Source: Rhizobium johnstonii 3841
GTDB lineage: Bacteria > Pseudomonadota > Alphaproteobacteria > Rhizobiales > Rhizobiaceae
Length of the DNA stretch: 64,000 nt
Direction: 5' to 3'
NCBI RefSeq assembly: GCF_000009265.1
Contig: NC_008380.1
Location: 1,121,501 to 1,185,500, forward strand
Below, piece after piece: positions 15,540 to 23,939 of this stretch. The notes beneath the pieces were generated by a model. It saw nothing but the letters and a program-made list of their open reading frames with translations, was not told the origin of the DNA and ran no database searches. The position numbers and the translations under genes were made by a program. Each line of letters begins with the position of its first letter. Positions within the stretch are counted from its first letter, which is position 1.

Positions 15540-18452
15540 TCACGCCCGTTTCGTCAGCGGAAACCGGTCGCGCAGCAGCCGCAGCACCGATTCCGAAGGG
15601 ATCGGCGGGCCGAAAAGGTAGCTCTGGCCGTAGTTGCAGCCCATCTTGGCAAGCTCGATCGCATCCTCGTTGGATTCGATCCCCTCTGCCACCACCTTCA
15701 TGTCGAGTTCGCGCGCCATTGCGATCACCGACCGGAGCACGGTCGCCTTCTTGTCGCTGCTGTCGCGCACCAAGGCCTTGTCGAGCTTGATCGTGTCGAA
15801 GGGGAAGCGGGTGAGATAGGCGAGCGACGAATATCCGGTGCCGAAATCGTCGAGCGCCAGGCCGATGCCGGCTTCCTTCAGCTTCTGCAGCACGAGCCGG
15901 GCCTGTTCCGGATTTTCCATCACCATGGATTCCGTCAGTTCGAGCTTGAGGCGCGAGGGCTGGCAATGCGTCTTGGCGAGAACCGAACGCACGTCGTCAT
16001 AAAGCTCGTTGTTGAGCAGCTGCACGCTCGACAGGTTGATCGAGACGAAGATCGGCAATTCGCCGGTCTGGTGCTGCCAGCTCATCAGATCGTTGGTCGC
16101 CTGTTCCAGCGCAAACATGCCGAGCGGGCCGATAAGATCGGAGGCCTCGGCGATCGGGATGAATTCGGATGGCGGGATATTGCCGCGTTTGGGATGTTCC
16201 CAGCGCATCAGCGCCTCGAAACCGGCGACCTCGACATCCTCCAGCCTTGCGATCGGCTGGTAGACCATCGACAATTCCTTGCGCTCGATGGCGCGGCGCA
16301 GATCCGTTTCGAGCTGCAGCCGGTCGGTGCCAAAGTCGCGAAAGGCCGGCTGGAACGGTTCGACACGGTTGCCGCCGGCCCGTTTTGCCCGGTACATCGC
16401 AAGCTCCGCATCGCTGAGCAGGCCGGTGGCGCTCTCCTGCCGGTCGACCCAGGAGGCAAGCCCGACCGAGGCGGTCAGGATGATCTCGCGATTGGCGAAG
16501 TTGATCGGCACCATGATCGCCTTGCTGATCGCATCGGCGAAATCAGCGACCTTGGCCGGATTGTGCTCGGAAACCAGGATGAGCCCGAACTGGTCGCCGG
16601 CAAGCCGCGCCAGCGTATCCTGCGGTTTCAACAGCCGGCGCAGCCGCCGCGTCAGCGCGATGAGAATGTTGTCGCCAGCAGCAACGCCGAGCGAATCATT
16701 GACCAGCTTGTAGCGGTCGATATCGATCACCATCACGGTCGGGCGCAGCGTGTCGCCGCCCGGCGCCAGCGCCAGCACCGACTGCAGCCGGTCGAGGAAG
16801 ACCTGCCGGTTCGGCAGGCCGGTCAGATTGTCGTGCAGCGCATCGTGCAGCAGCCGTTCGACGGAATTCTTCTGCTCGGTCACATCGACGATCGTGCCGA
16901 CACAGCGGATGATTTCGCCGTTCGAGCCGAGCACCGGCCGGGCGCGGATCAGCAGCCAGTGGAAATGCCCGTCCTCGGCGCGGATGCGGAACTCGTGGTT
17001 CAGCCGCCCGCGGCGGTGTTCGAGCAGCACGTCGAGCGTGGCGCGGAAGCGGTCGCGGTCGTCGGGATGCAGCCGCGGCAGCCAGTTGCGCGCCGCGCCA
17101 TGCATGGCGCCCTGGGACAGGCCGAGCTTGATCGAGACGTCGGGAATGGTGACGACGCGGTCGCGCGCCACGTCCCAATCCCACACCATGTCGCCGGAGC
17201 CGGTCAGCGCCAGCGATTGCCGCTCGAGATCGGAAAACAGCCCCTGCTGGTAGGCGCCGCCGGCAAACGCATGCTGCATGACGGTGAAGCCGATCAGAAG
17301 CACGATGAGCACCAGGCCGCCGCCGAGTGCGGGCTGGATGATGTCGTTGTCGAGCCGTCCGGTGACCGTCAGCCACGCCCCGAACAGCCAGACCAGGATC
17401 AGCGCCCAGGCCGGCACCAAAAGGATGGCGCGGTCATAGCGGTTGAAGCCGAGATAGATGATCAAAAGCAGCCCCATCGTCGCAGTCAGCGCGAAGGAAA
17501 GCCTGGCGATGCCGGCGGCGATCGACGGGTCGTAGATCGCCACACCGAAGAGCAGGGCAAGGCCGAGCACCCAGGCAAGTGTCGCGTAGCCGAGATGCGC
17601 ATGCCAGCGGTTGAGGTTCAGATAGGTGAAGAGGAAGATGACGAAACTCGACGCCAGGGCTACCTCGGCGCAGGCCCGCCATATTCGCTGGTCGGCCGAG
17701 GCGACGCTGATCAGCTTGCCGAGGAAACCGAAATCGACACAGATATAGCCGAGCACCGCCCAGGCGAGTGCTGCCGTCGCCGGCAGCATCGAAGTGCCCT
17801 TGACGACGAAGAGGATGGTCAGGAACACGGCGAGCAGGCCGGCAATGCCGAGCACGATGCCGCGATAGAGTGTGAAGGCGTTGATCGTGTCCTTGTAGGC
17901 GTTCGGTTCCCAGAGATAGATCTGCGGCAGTTCCGGCGTCGACAGTTCGGCGACGAAGGTGATGACGGAGCCGGGGTTCAGCGTGATGCGGAAGACGTCG
18001 GCCTCGTCGCTCGGTTGCCGATCGAGCGCGAAGCCTTCGCTGGGCGTAATCGCGCTGATGCGCTGCGAGCCGAGATCCGGCCAGAACAGCTTGGAATTGA
18101 CCAGACGGAAATGCGGCGCGACGATGACGCGCTCAAGCTGTTCTTCCGAGACGTTGGCGAGCGCAAACACCGCCCAGTCGCCTTGATGGTTCTCCGAGCT
18201 TGCCCTGACCTCGATGCGGCGGCGGATGCCGTCGGCGCCGGCCGCCGTCGAAACCTGGAAGGCTTCGCCCTGGTTGGTGTAGATCTCGGTCGTTGCCGTC
18301 AGATCGAGCGCGGTATCGTCACGGGAAATTTTTACCGGTTCGGCCGCCTGGGCAACACCCGCCACGAAGGCGAAGGCCGCCAGGAAAAGGGCTGCGATCA
18401 CCGCGATCACTCGTCCGGACGGTGACTTGGGCAGCATGCGGTCTCTTGTCAT
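15540..18452 (-). CDS. Membrane-bound GGDEF/EAL protein, probable c-di-GMP phosphodiesterase
   Basis: A 970-residue sensor. Order: signal peptide (to about residue 37), periplasmic 7TMR-DISM-type domain (38-185), seven or eight membrane helices (about 195-395), PAS/PAC (about 410-525), GGDEF (about 535-695) and EAL (about 710-965). The GGDEF signature is AGDQF (618-622), so cyclase activity is unlikely. The EAL site is intact: EALMRWEH (746 on), DDFGTGYSS and EGIES. It is expected to degrade c-di-GMP in response to a periplasmic cue. The start overlaps the stop of the acetyltransferase gene by one base. It is the last gene of the thrC operon. Its 3' end is the source of repeats A and B. Confidence 0.88.
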   Translation of the reverse strand: MTRDRMLPKSPSGRVIAVIAALFLAAFAFVAGVAQAAEPVKISRDDTALDLTATTEIYTNQGEAFQVSTAAGADGIRRRIEVRASSENHQGDWAVFALANVSEEQLERVIVAPHFRLVNSKLFWPDLGSQRISAITPSEGFALDRQPSDEADVFRITLNPGSVITFVAELSTPELPQIYLWEPNAYKDTINAFTLYRGIVLGIAGLLAVFLTILFVVKGTSMLPATAALAWAVLGYICVDFGFLGKLISVASADQRIWRACAEVALASSFVIFLFTYLNLNRWHAHLGYATLAWVLGLALLFGVAIYDPSIAAGIARLSFALTATMGLLLIIYLGFNRYDRAILLVPAWALILVWLFGAWLTVTGRLDNDIIQPALGGGLVLIVLLIGFTVMQHAFAGGAYQQGLFSDLERQSLALTGSGDMVWDWDVARDRVVTIPDVSIKLGLSQGAMHGAARNWLPRLHPDDRDRFRATLDVLLEHRRGRLNHEFRIRAEDGHFHWLLIRARPVLGSNGEIIRCVGTIVDVTEQKNSVERLLHDALHDNLTGLPNRQVFLDRLQSVLALAPGGDTLRPTVMVIDIDRYKLVNDSLGVAAGDNILIALTRRLRRLLKPQDTLARLAGDQFGLILVSEHNPAKVADFADAISKAIMVPINFANREIILTASVGLASWVDRQESATGLLSDAELAMYRAKRAGGNRVEPFQPAFRDFGTDRLQLETDLRRAIERKELSMVYQPIARLEDVEVAGFEALMRWEHPKRGNIPPSEFIPIAEASDLIGPLGMFALEQATNDLMSWQHQTGELPIFVSINLSSVQLLNNELYDDVRSVLAKTHCQPSRLKLELTESMVMENPEQARLVLQKLKEAGIGLALDDFGTGYSSLAYLTRFPFDTIKLDKALVRDSSDKKATVLRSVIAMARELDMKVVAEGIESNEDAIELAKMGCNYGQSYLFGPPIPSESVLRLLRDRFPLTKRA

Positions 18453-19063
18453 CAGCTGTCGGTTTTCCTGCCTTTATCCGTATCGGTGGCGAGACGTGAA
18501 AACATCACATGGTCATGCCACTGACCGTTGATCTTCAAATATCCGCGCAGATAGCCTTCCTGTTGAAACCCGGCTTTTTCAAGCAGACGAATGCTGCGCG
18601 CGTTATCTGGAATACAGGCTGCTTCGATACGGTGCAACTCAAGCCCGGCGAAGATGTAAGGAATAACCAATTGAAGGGCGGCGAACATATGCCCCTGGCC
18701 GGCATGGCGTTCGCCCATCCAGTAGCCGATCATGCAGCTTTGTGCCGCACCCCGTCGGATGTAGCCGATGGTGACGCCGCCGACGAGCGTCATGTCGCCT
18801 TTCAGGAAAATGAACAGCGGCACCGCCTGACCTGAGGCATATTCCTGCTTGCCGCGGACGACGCGGGCGCGGTAGGCGCCTTCCGTCAATTCGTCGCGCC
18901 GCCAGGTCGGCTCCCAGGGTTCGAGAAACTTGCGGCTTTCGGCGCGCAGCCGGTGCCACTGGTTGAAGTCCTGGTAGCGCGGCAGGCGCAGGAAATATCT
19001 GTCGTTCTCCAGCTCCACCGCTTCCGGCTGCCGCGACAGGAACCGAAAAACCGATTTTGGCAT
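18452..19063 (-). CDS. GNAT acetyltransferase, RimJ-like
   Basis: A 203-residue GNAT protein of the RimJ/RimL type, which acetylates N-terminal alpha-amines (ribosomal protein S5 for RimJ). The acetyl-CoA loop region is GYWMGERHAGQGHMFAAL, followed by the typical LHRIEAACIPDNARSIRLLEKAGF, shortened here to its landmarks HRIEA and NARSIRLLEKAGF. It lies between the M16 peptidase (29 bases upstream) and the EAL gene (one-base overlap). Confidence 0.85.
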   Translation of the reverse strand: MPKSVFRFLSRQPEAVELENDRYFLRLPRYQDFNQWHRLRAESRKFLEPWEPTWRRDELTEGAYRARVVRGKQEYASGQAVPLFIFLKGDMTLVGGVTIGYIRRGAAQSCMIGYWMGERHAGQGHMFAALQLVIPYIFAGLELHRIEAACIPDNARSIRLLEKAGFQQEGYLRGYLKINGQWHDHVMFSRLATDTDKGRKTDS

Positions 19064-19092
19064 CGATCACTCCCGGCAAGACGGACGTCGGC

Positions 19093-20391
19093 TCAGCGGC
19101 TTGCCTGCAGCGTCTTCGACGCCGGCACCGTAAGCGAGGCAGTGATGTCTTCCATCGGCGCCAGCTGCTCCAACGGACCGATCGCCGAAAGCGTCGGCAC
19201 CGTGTCGTAGAACAGCCGGCCGGCGAGGTCGGTCAGCCGCTCGATGGTGATACCTTCCAGCCGCTCCATCATCTCCGGATTGGAGATCGGCCGGCCGTAA
19301 AGCATCATCTGCCTGGCGATCTGGCCGGCGCGGGCAGCCGGGCTTTCCGCACCCATCAACAGCTGGGCGCGGATCTGGGCGCGGGCGCGCTCGATTTCCT
19401 TCTGGTGGATCGCATCGGCTGATTTGTGCAGCTCGTCGATGATGACGGGCACCAGCTCCGGCAGGTTTTCGCCGCCGGTCGCGGCGTGAATGCCGAAGAT
19501 GCCGGTGTCGGAAAAGCCCCAGTGGAAGGCATAGACGGAATAACAGAGGCCGCGGAACTCGCGCACCTCCTGGAAGAGCCTGGAGGACATGCCGCCGCCA
19601 AGAATATTGGCGAGGATCTGCGAGCAGTAGAAATCGCGGGCGTGGTAGGGCTTGCCTTCGAAGCCGAGCAGGATCTGCGCGTCCATCAGGTCGCGCGGTT
19701 CGCGCACGCTGCCGCCGATATAACGCGCCGGTTCCATGACGGGCGGCGCGGAAGGGGCCGTCGGCAGGCTGGCGAAACGATCCTCGACCATGCGCAGGAA
19801 TTCTTCATGCTCGACGGCGCCGGTGGCGACCACGAACATGCGGTCGGTCGTGTAGTTGCGGCCGAGATAGCCACGGATCTGCTGCGGCGTGAAGGAGACG
19901 ACGGTCTCCGGCGTGCCGAGGATCGCCCGGCCGAGCGTCTGGTCGCGATAGGCGGCCTCGGAGAACCGGTCGAACACCACGTCGTCGGGTGTGTCGTTGG
20001 CGGCGTTGATCTCCTGCAGGATCACCTGCTTCTCGCGCTCCAGCTCCTCTTCCTCGAAGGCCGATTCCGTCAGGATGTCGGCGAGGATATCGACGGCGAG
20101 CGGCACGTAGTCCTTGAGCACGCGGGCGTAATAGGAGGTCGTCTCGGTCGAGGTGGCGGCATTGACTTCGCCACCGACATCCTCGATTTCCTCGGCAATC
20201 TGGCGGGCCGTGCGGCGCGCCGTGCCCTTGAAGGCCATGTGTTCGAGCAGGTGAGCGATGCCGTGCTCGTTGTCCGTCTCGTTACGCGATCCCGATTTGA
20301 TCCAGACTCCGAGCGCAACGCTTTCAAGATGCGGCATGGTCTCTGTGACTACTGTCAGCCCGGATTTCAGCCGGGTGCACTCAACTGTCAT
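19093..20391 (-). CDS. M16 family zinc peptidase (mitochondrial-processing-peptidase-like)
   Basis: A 432-residue insulinase-family peptidase. The inverted zinc motif HLLEH lies at residues 47-51 and the distal Glu is expected in the EINAANDTPDD region. The C-terminal half has the Gly-rich ILGGGMSSRLFQEVRE segment and R/Y residues used for substrate binding. No signal peptide is present, so it is likely cytosolic. Alphaproteobacterial members are relatives of the mitochondrial processing peptidase. It starts 3 bases after thrC. Confidence 0.9.
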   Translation of the reverse strand: MTVECTRLKSGLTVVTETMPHLESVALGVWIKSGSRNETDNEHGIAHLLEHMAFKGTARRTARQIAEEIEDVGGEVNAATSTETTSYYARVLKDYVPLAVDILADILTESAFEEEELEREKQVILQEINAANDTPDDVVFDRFSEAAYRDQTLGRAILGTPETVVSFTPQQIRGYLGRNYTTDRMFVVATGAVEHEEFLRMVEDRFASLPTAPSAPPVMEPARYIGGSVREPRDLMDAQILLGFEGKPYHARDFYCSQILANILGGGMSSRLFQEVREFRGLCYSVYAFHWGFSDTGIFGIHAATGGENLPELVPVIIDELHKSADAIHQKEIERARAQIRAQLLMGAESPAARAGQIARQMMLYGRPISNPEMMERLEGITIERLTDLAGRLFYDTVPTLSAIGPLEQLAPMEDITASLTVPASKTLQASR

Positions 20392-20394
20392 TGG

Positions 20395-21816
20395 CTATCT
20401 TTCTGCGCCTGCTGTCGTCTCGCCGCGGGCATGCTTGCCGATAAAAGTCTCAACGGCTTTCAGCTCCGGTTTGATGATCTGGAAACGCTCCTCCCTGTGC
20501 ATCAGATCAGCAAGCCACGTCGGAAGCGCCGGGTCAATACCGCAGGCGGATTTTACGGCGGCGGGGAATTTCGCCGGATGCGCGGTCGAAAGCGTCACCA
20601 TCGGCGTATTCGGCTTTTCTTTCTTGGCAGCGACGAAGACGCCGATCGCCGAATGCGGATCCAGCAGATAACCGGTTTCGGCATGGGTCTTGCGGATCGT
20701 CTCGGCGACCTGCTTCTCGCTGGCGCGCCCGGCGCGGAAGTCGCGGCGGATCGCCTTCAGCGCTTGGCTGCCGATCTCGAAGCCGTTGGATTGCTTGAGG
20801 CTTTCCATCGCCGCGCGCACTTTCGAGGCGTCGCGGTCATAGGCTTCGAACAGCAGCCGTTCGAAGTTCGAGGAGATCTGGATGTCCATCGACGGCGAAC
20901 TCGTCGCCTTGACCGCCTTCATGTCGTAGCGGCCGGTCTTCAGCGTCCGCGCCAGGATGTCGTTCTCGTTGGTGGCGATCACCAGACGGTCGATCGGCAG
21001 GCCCATGCGCTTGGCGCAGTAGCCGGCGAAGATATCGCCGAAATTGCCTGTGGGCACCGTGAACGAGATCTTCCGGTCCGGACCGCCAAGCGCCACCGCC
21101 GCCGTGAAATAATAGACGATCTGAGCCATGATGCGGGCCCAGTTGATCGAGTTGACGCCGGATAGCCGGACCTTGTCGCGGAAGGTCACGTCGTTGAACA
21201 TCGCTTTCACGAGGTTCTGGCAATCGTCGAAATTACCCTCGACGGCAAGCGCATGCACGTTTGCTGACGACGAGGTCGTCATCTGCCGCTGCTGCACCGG
21301 CGAGACCTTGCCATGCGGGAAGAGGATGAAGATATCGGTGCGCTCGCGGCCCGCGAAGGCGTCGATCGCTGCCCCGCCGGTGTCGCCCGAGGTGGCGCCG
21401 ACGATCGTCGCCCGCTCGCCGCGCTTTTCCAGCGCATAGTCCATCAGCCGGGCGAGCAATTGCATCGCCACGTCCTTGAAGGCGAGCGTGGTGCCGTGGA
21501 AGAGCTCCATGACGAAGCTGTTCGGCCCGGTCTGGACGAGCGGCGCGATCGCCGGATGGCGGAAAGTGCCGTAGGCCTCGTCGATCATCGCCCGGAACGT
21601 GTCGTCGGGGATCTCGCCATTGGTGAAGGGCGACAGGATGGTGAAGGCGATCTCCTGATAGGTCTTGCCCCTGAGCGCACGGATCTCCTTTTTGGAAAAG
21701 CTCGGCCATTTGCGCGGAACATAGAGCCCGCCATCGCGCGCCAGCCCGGTCAAAAGGGCGTCGCAAAAGCCGAGGGAAGGGGCCTCGCCGCGAGTCGAGA
21801 TATAATCCACGTTCAT
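20395..21816 (-). CDS. thrC: Threonine synthase
   Basis: A 473-residue PLP enzyme that converts O-phosphohomoserine to threonine. It starts MNVDYISTRGEAPSL as in other proteobacterial ThrC. The PLP lysine is Lys114 in TTLAFKDVA, and the phosphate-binding GATSGDTGGAA follows. Two ATGs are adjacent (21819 and 21816). The short AAGG before them fits either. A longer frame to 21861 lacks family-like sequence. It is the first gene of the leftward operon thrC, M16 peptidase, rimJ-like, EAL. Confidence 0.93.
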   Translation of the reverse strand: MNVDYISTRGEAPSLGFCDALLTGLARDGGLYVPRKWPSFSKKEIRALRGKTYQEIAFTILSPFTNGEIPDDTFRAMIDEAYGTFRHPAIAPLVQTGPNSFVMELFHGTTLAFKDVAMQLLARLMDYALEKRGERATIVGATSGDTGGAAIDAFAGRERTDIFILFPHGKVSPVQQRQMTTSSSANVHALAVEGNFDDCQNLVKAMFNDVTFRDKVRLSGVNSINWARIMAQIVYYFTAAVALGGPDRKISFTVPTGNFGDIFAGYCAKRMGLPIDRLVIATNENDILARTLKTGRYDMKAVKATSSPSMDIQISSNFERLLFEAYDRDASKVRAAMESLKQSNGFEIGSQALKAIRRDFRAGRASEKQVAETIRKTHAETGYLLDPHSAIGVFVAAKKEKPNTPMVTLSTAHPAKFPAAVKSACGIDPALPTWLADLMHREERFQIIKPELKAVETFIGKHARGETTAGAER

Positions 21817-22082
21817 CATCCTTGATCTATCGCTGGAGGAAATCCGGCCAGGTGAGGCCATGGTGCGCTCTGCCGGAAATCGGCAAGCGGGTGCCTTCAG
21901 GCCATACCATTGCCGTTATCTTGTTGAAGTTGCCCGCATCCGGCGTCGAAAAGTGCATCAAAACGGCGCTTACCCAATCGATTTTTGTTTGCGCCGCTGA
22001 TATAGACCATCGCAAACCGTCGTGAAAGGCCCCGCGGAAAAGACATGAGGCCTCCAAGAAGCGCTTATACAAGGGATGGAAT

Positions 22083-22730
22083 ATGGTGCTCGGCAAGGTC
22101 TCGCGTCTCATCGTCTCCGCATCTTTTCTTGCCCTGCTTGCTGGTTGCAACTCGCTCGGCATAGGTGGCGACAGCCAGTCGACGGCGCCGGCGACGCAGA
22201 CGAACGGAACCGCCCAGATCATGCCGCTGGCGCCGGCCAACCCGTCCTCGAACAATCCTTCGATCGGCACCGCCACGACGGCGCAGGGCACGGTCGCTCC
22301 CGTCGTCCAGGGTGCCTGCCCGCAGATCTTCATGCGTGACCAGGATTCGATCTTCCGCACCTATGCCAAGGGCAAGAAGGACGATCCGCAGCAGATCGTC
22401 TTCCAGGCCTCCGTCGGCGATTACACCCGCCAGTGCACGCTGAACGACACGAACCTGACGATGACGGTCGTTGCCCAGCTGCGCCTGATCACCGGCCCGG
22501 CCGGCACGCCGGGGCCGGTGACCCTGCCGATCCGCATCTCCGTCATCGACGGCGAGACCGTGCTCTATTCCGAAGTCACCAAATTCCCGACCGAGATCCC
22601 GCCGGGCGCGCCGGGCACGCAGGTCGTCTTCCGCAAGGACGGCATCAAGATGCCGGTCGGCTCCGGCGCCCTGGTGCGCGTCAATATCGGCTTCGACACC
22701 CAGCCGGCAAAGACCAAGAAGAGCAGCTAA
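22083..22730 (+). CDS. Probable lipoprotein, hypothetical
   Basis: A 215-residue protein with a type II signal peptide: lipobox LLAGC, lipidated Cys22. A Thr/Ala/Pro/Ser-rich linker (about 25-75) precedes a folded domain with two Cys (GACPQIFMRDQ and TRQCTLND) and beta-rich sequence up to FDTQPAKTKKSS. It is probably anchored in the outer membrane facing the periplasm. It is divergent from thrC across a 266-base gap in which I see no other gene. Confidence 0.8.
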   Translation: MVLGKVSRLIVSASFLALLAGCNSLGIGGDSQSTAPATQTNGTAQIMPLAPANPSSNNPSIGTATTAQGTVAPVVQGACPQIFMRDQDSIFRTYAKGKKDDPQQIVFQASVGDYTRQCTLNDTNLTMTVVAQLRLITGPAGTPGPVTLPIRISVIDGETVLYSEVTKFPTEIPPGAPGTQVVFRKDGIKMPVGSGALVRVNIGFDTQPAKTKKSS

Positions 22731-22756
22731 GCAATTCGGGCTTCGACCCGACATCA

Positions 22757-22970
22757 GCCCCTCATCCGGCTGCCGCCACCTCTGCCTGGGTCGAGCCACG
22801 TGTCTCGACCCGTCCTTCGGACCCCCGCCTGCGGGGAGAAGGGGATATGCCGCACCGGCTCCCTCCACCTCTACGCTGCGTTTGGCACGTCCCCTCTACC
22901 CGTTTACGGGGTCCGGAGGACGGGTCGAGACGAGTGGCTCGACCCCGGTAGGGTTAGGGTGAGGGGCAGC
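22757..22970. repeat. Rhizobial mosaic intergenic repeat, copy 1 (RIME-like, with inner modules)
   Basis: It begins GCCCCTCATCC and ends GGTGAGGGGC, which are terminal inverted repeats. Inner arms are CTTCTCCCC-type and GTTTACGGGG-type palindromes with GGCACGTCCCCT between. This copy carries a second element in both arms, in opposite orientation (about 22788-22825 and 22909-22949), built on GGGTCGAG...CTCGACCC and GTCCTTCGGACCCC. Such elements are transcribed but non-coding in rhizobia. Confidence 0.8.
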
Positions 22971-23050
22971 CATCGGCGCGAACGGGACAGCAGTGGGGAG
23001 AAACCATGAAATGGTCTCCACACAGCCCACGGATTGCAAGCCTAAAGCGT

Positions 23051-23740
23051 TCAGAGAACGTTGTCCCAGGCCGCCAAAGCGGCGACGACGCCCGGCAGGT
23101 CGTTCATGCGGGAGATTGCCGTTTCGGCGCCGGCATCCGTCAATTTGTCGGCATGGGCGGGATAGCTGTGCGAGGCGCCGGTAAAGCCGATGACGCGCAT
23201 GCCGGCGGCGCGTGCCGCGTGTACGCCGTGGACGGAATCCTCGACCACAACGACCTTGTCAGGCGATACGCCCATCTGGCTTGCGCCGTGCAGGAAGATA
23301 TCGGGCTTCGGCTTGACGCGGTCGGGGCCAAGATCCTTGGCCGAAAAGATGCTCGGCGCAAACAGCGGCTTCAGCCCAACCTTGCTCAGCATCATGTCGA
23401 GCCGCTTGGTGCTCGAATTCGAGCAGATGCAGCGCTTGATCGGCAGCCTGGAGACGGCGAATTCAATGCCTGGAATGGCCTGGACGTCCTGCGCCAGCCT
23501 GAGGTCGAGCATATGCTCCGACTTGTCGAGCAGGGAAGCCGAAAACGGGATACTTGCCTCGCGCTCGATCTGCAGCAGGATGTTGCGCCACGTCATGCCG
23601 GCGAAGCGCTCGCCCATTTCCTCGGCGTCGATCGGATATCCGGCCTCTGTCAGAAGCGCGGATTCGACTTCCGCCGCGATGATTTCCGAATCGACGAGAA
23701 CGCCGTCGCAGTCGAAGATGATGAGGTCGAAGCCGTCCAT
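23051..23740 (-). CDS. HAD family phosphatase (HAD-IA, phosphoglycolate phosphatase-like)
   Basis: A 229-residue hydrolase. Motif I is FDCDGVLVDSE with nucleophile Asp10 and Asp12, motif II is in CSNSS, motif III is KPKPD and motif IV is VVEDSVHG. A helical cap lies between residues 15 and 85. These enzymes dephosphorylate small phosphometabolites or sugar phosphates. The substrate is not evident. The start at 23740 begins exactly at the domain. An upstream in-frame extension is unlike the family. Confidence 0.87.
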   Translation of the reverse strand: MDGFDLIIFDCDGVLVDSEIIAAEVESALLTEAGYPIDAEEMGERFAGMTWRNILLQIEREASIPFSASLLDKSEHMLDLRLAQDVQAIPGIEFAVSRLPIKRCICSNSSTKRLDMMLSKVGLKPLFAPSIFSAKDLGPDRVKPKPDIFLHGASQMGVSPDKVVVVEDSVHGVHAARAAGMRVIGFTGASHSYPAHADKLTDAGAETAISRMNDLPGVVAALAAWDNVL

Positions 23741-23939
23741 ATGTTCACGCCTTGCTGAAGTCGGGGCTGGAAGTCTGGGTCTTGTCCGGGAATGCTGCGG
23801 CTTTACACGATGCCCGGCCAAAGCTCAACCGGATCTCAAGCATGGCTGCGATGCGGCAAGCGACCGGCTCCGGCATCGCTGCCGGATCGGTCGTGTCGGG
23901 GTGACTTGGGAATGAACAATGGCGAGCAGATAGCAGCCG

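Noticed and set aside
15966..18425. Long rightward frame (819 codons) opposite the GGDEF/EAL gene
   Set aside because: It is the antisense of a clear domain protein. Its translation is charged, low-complexity and lacks any motif.
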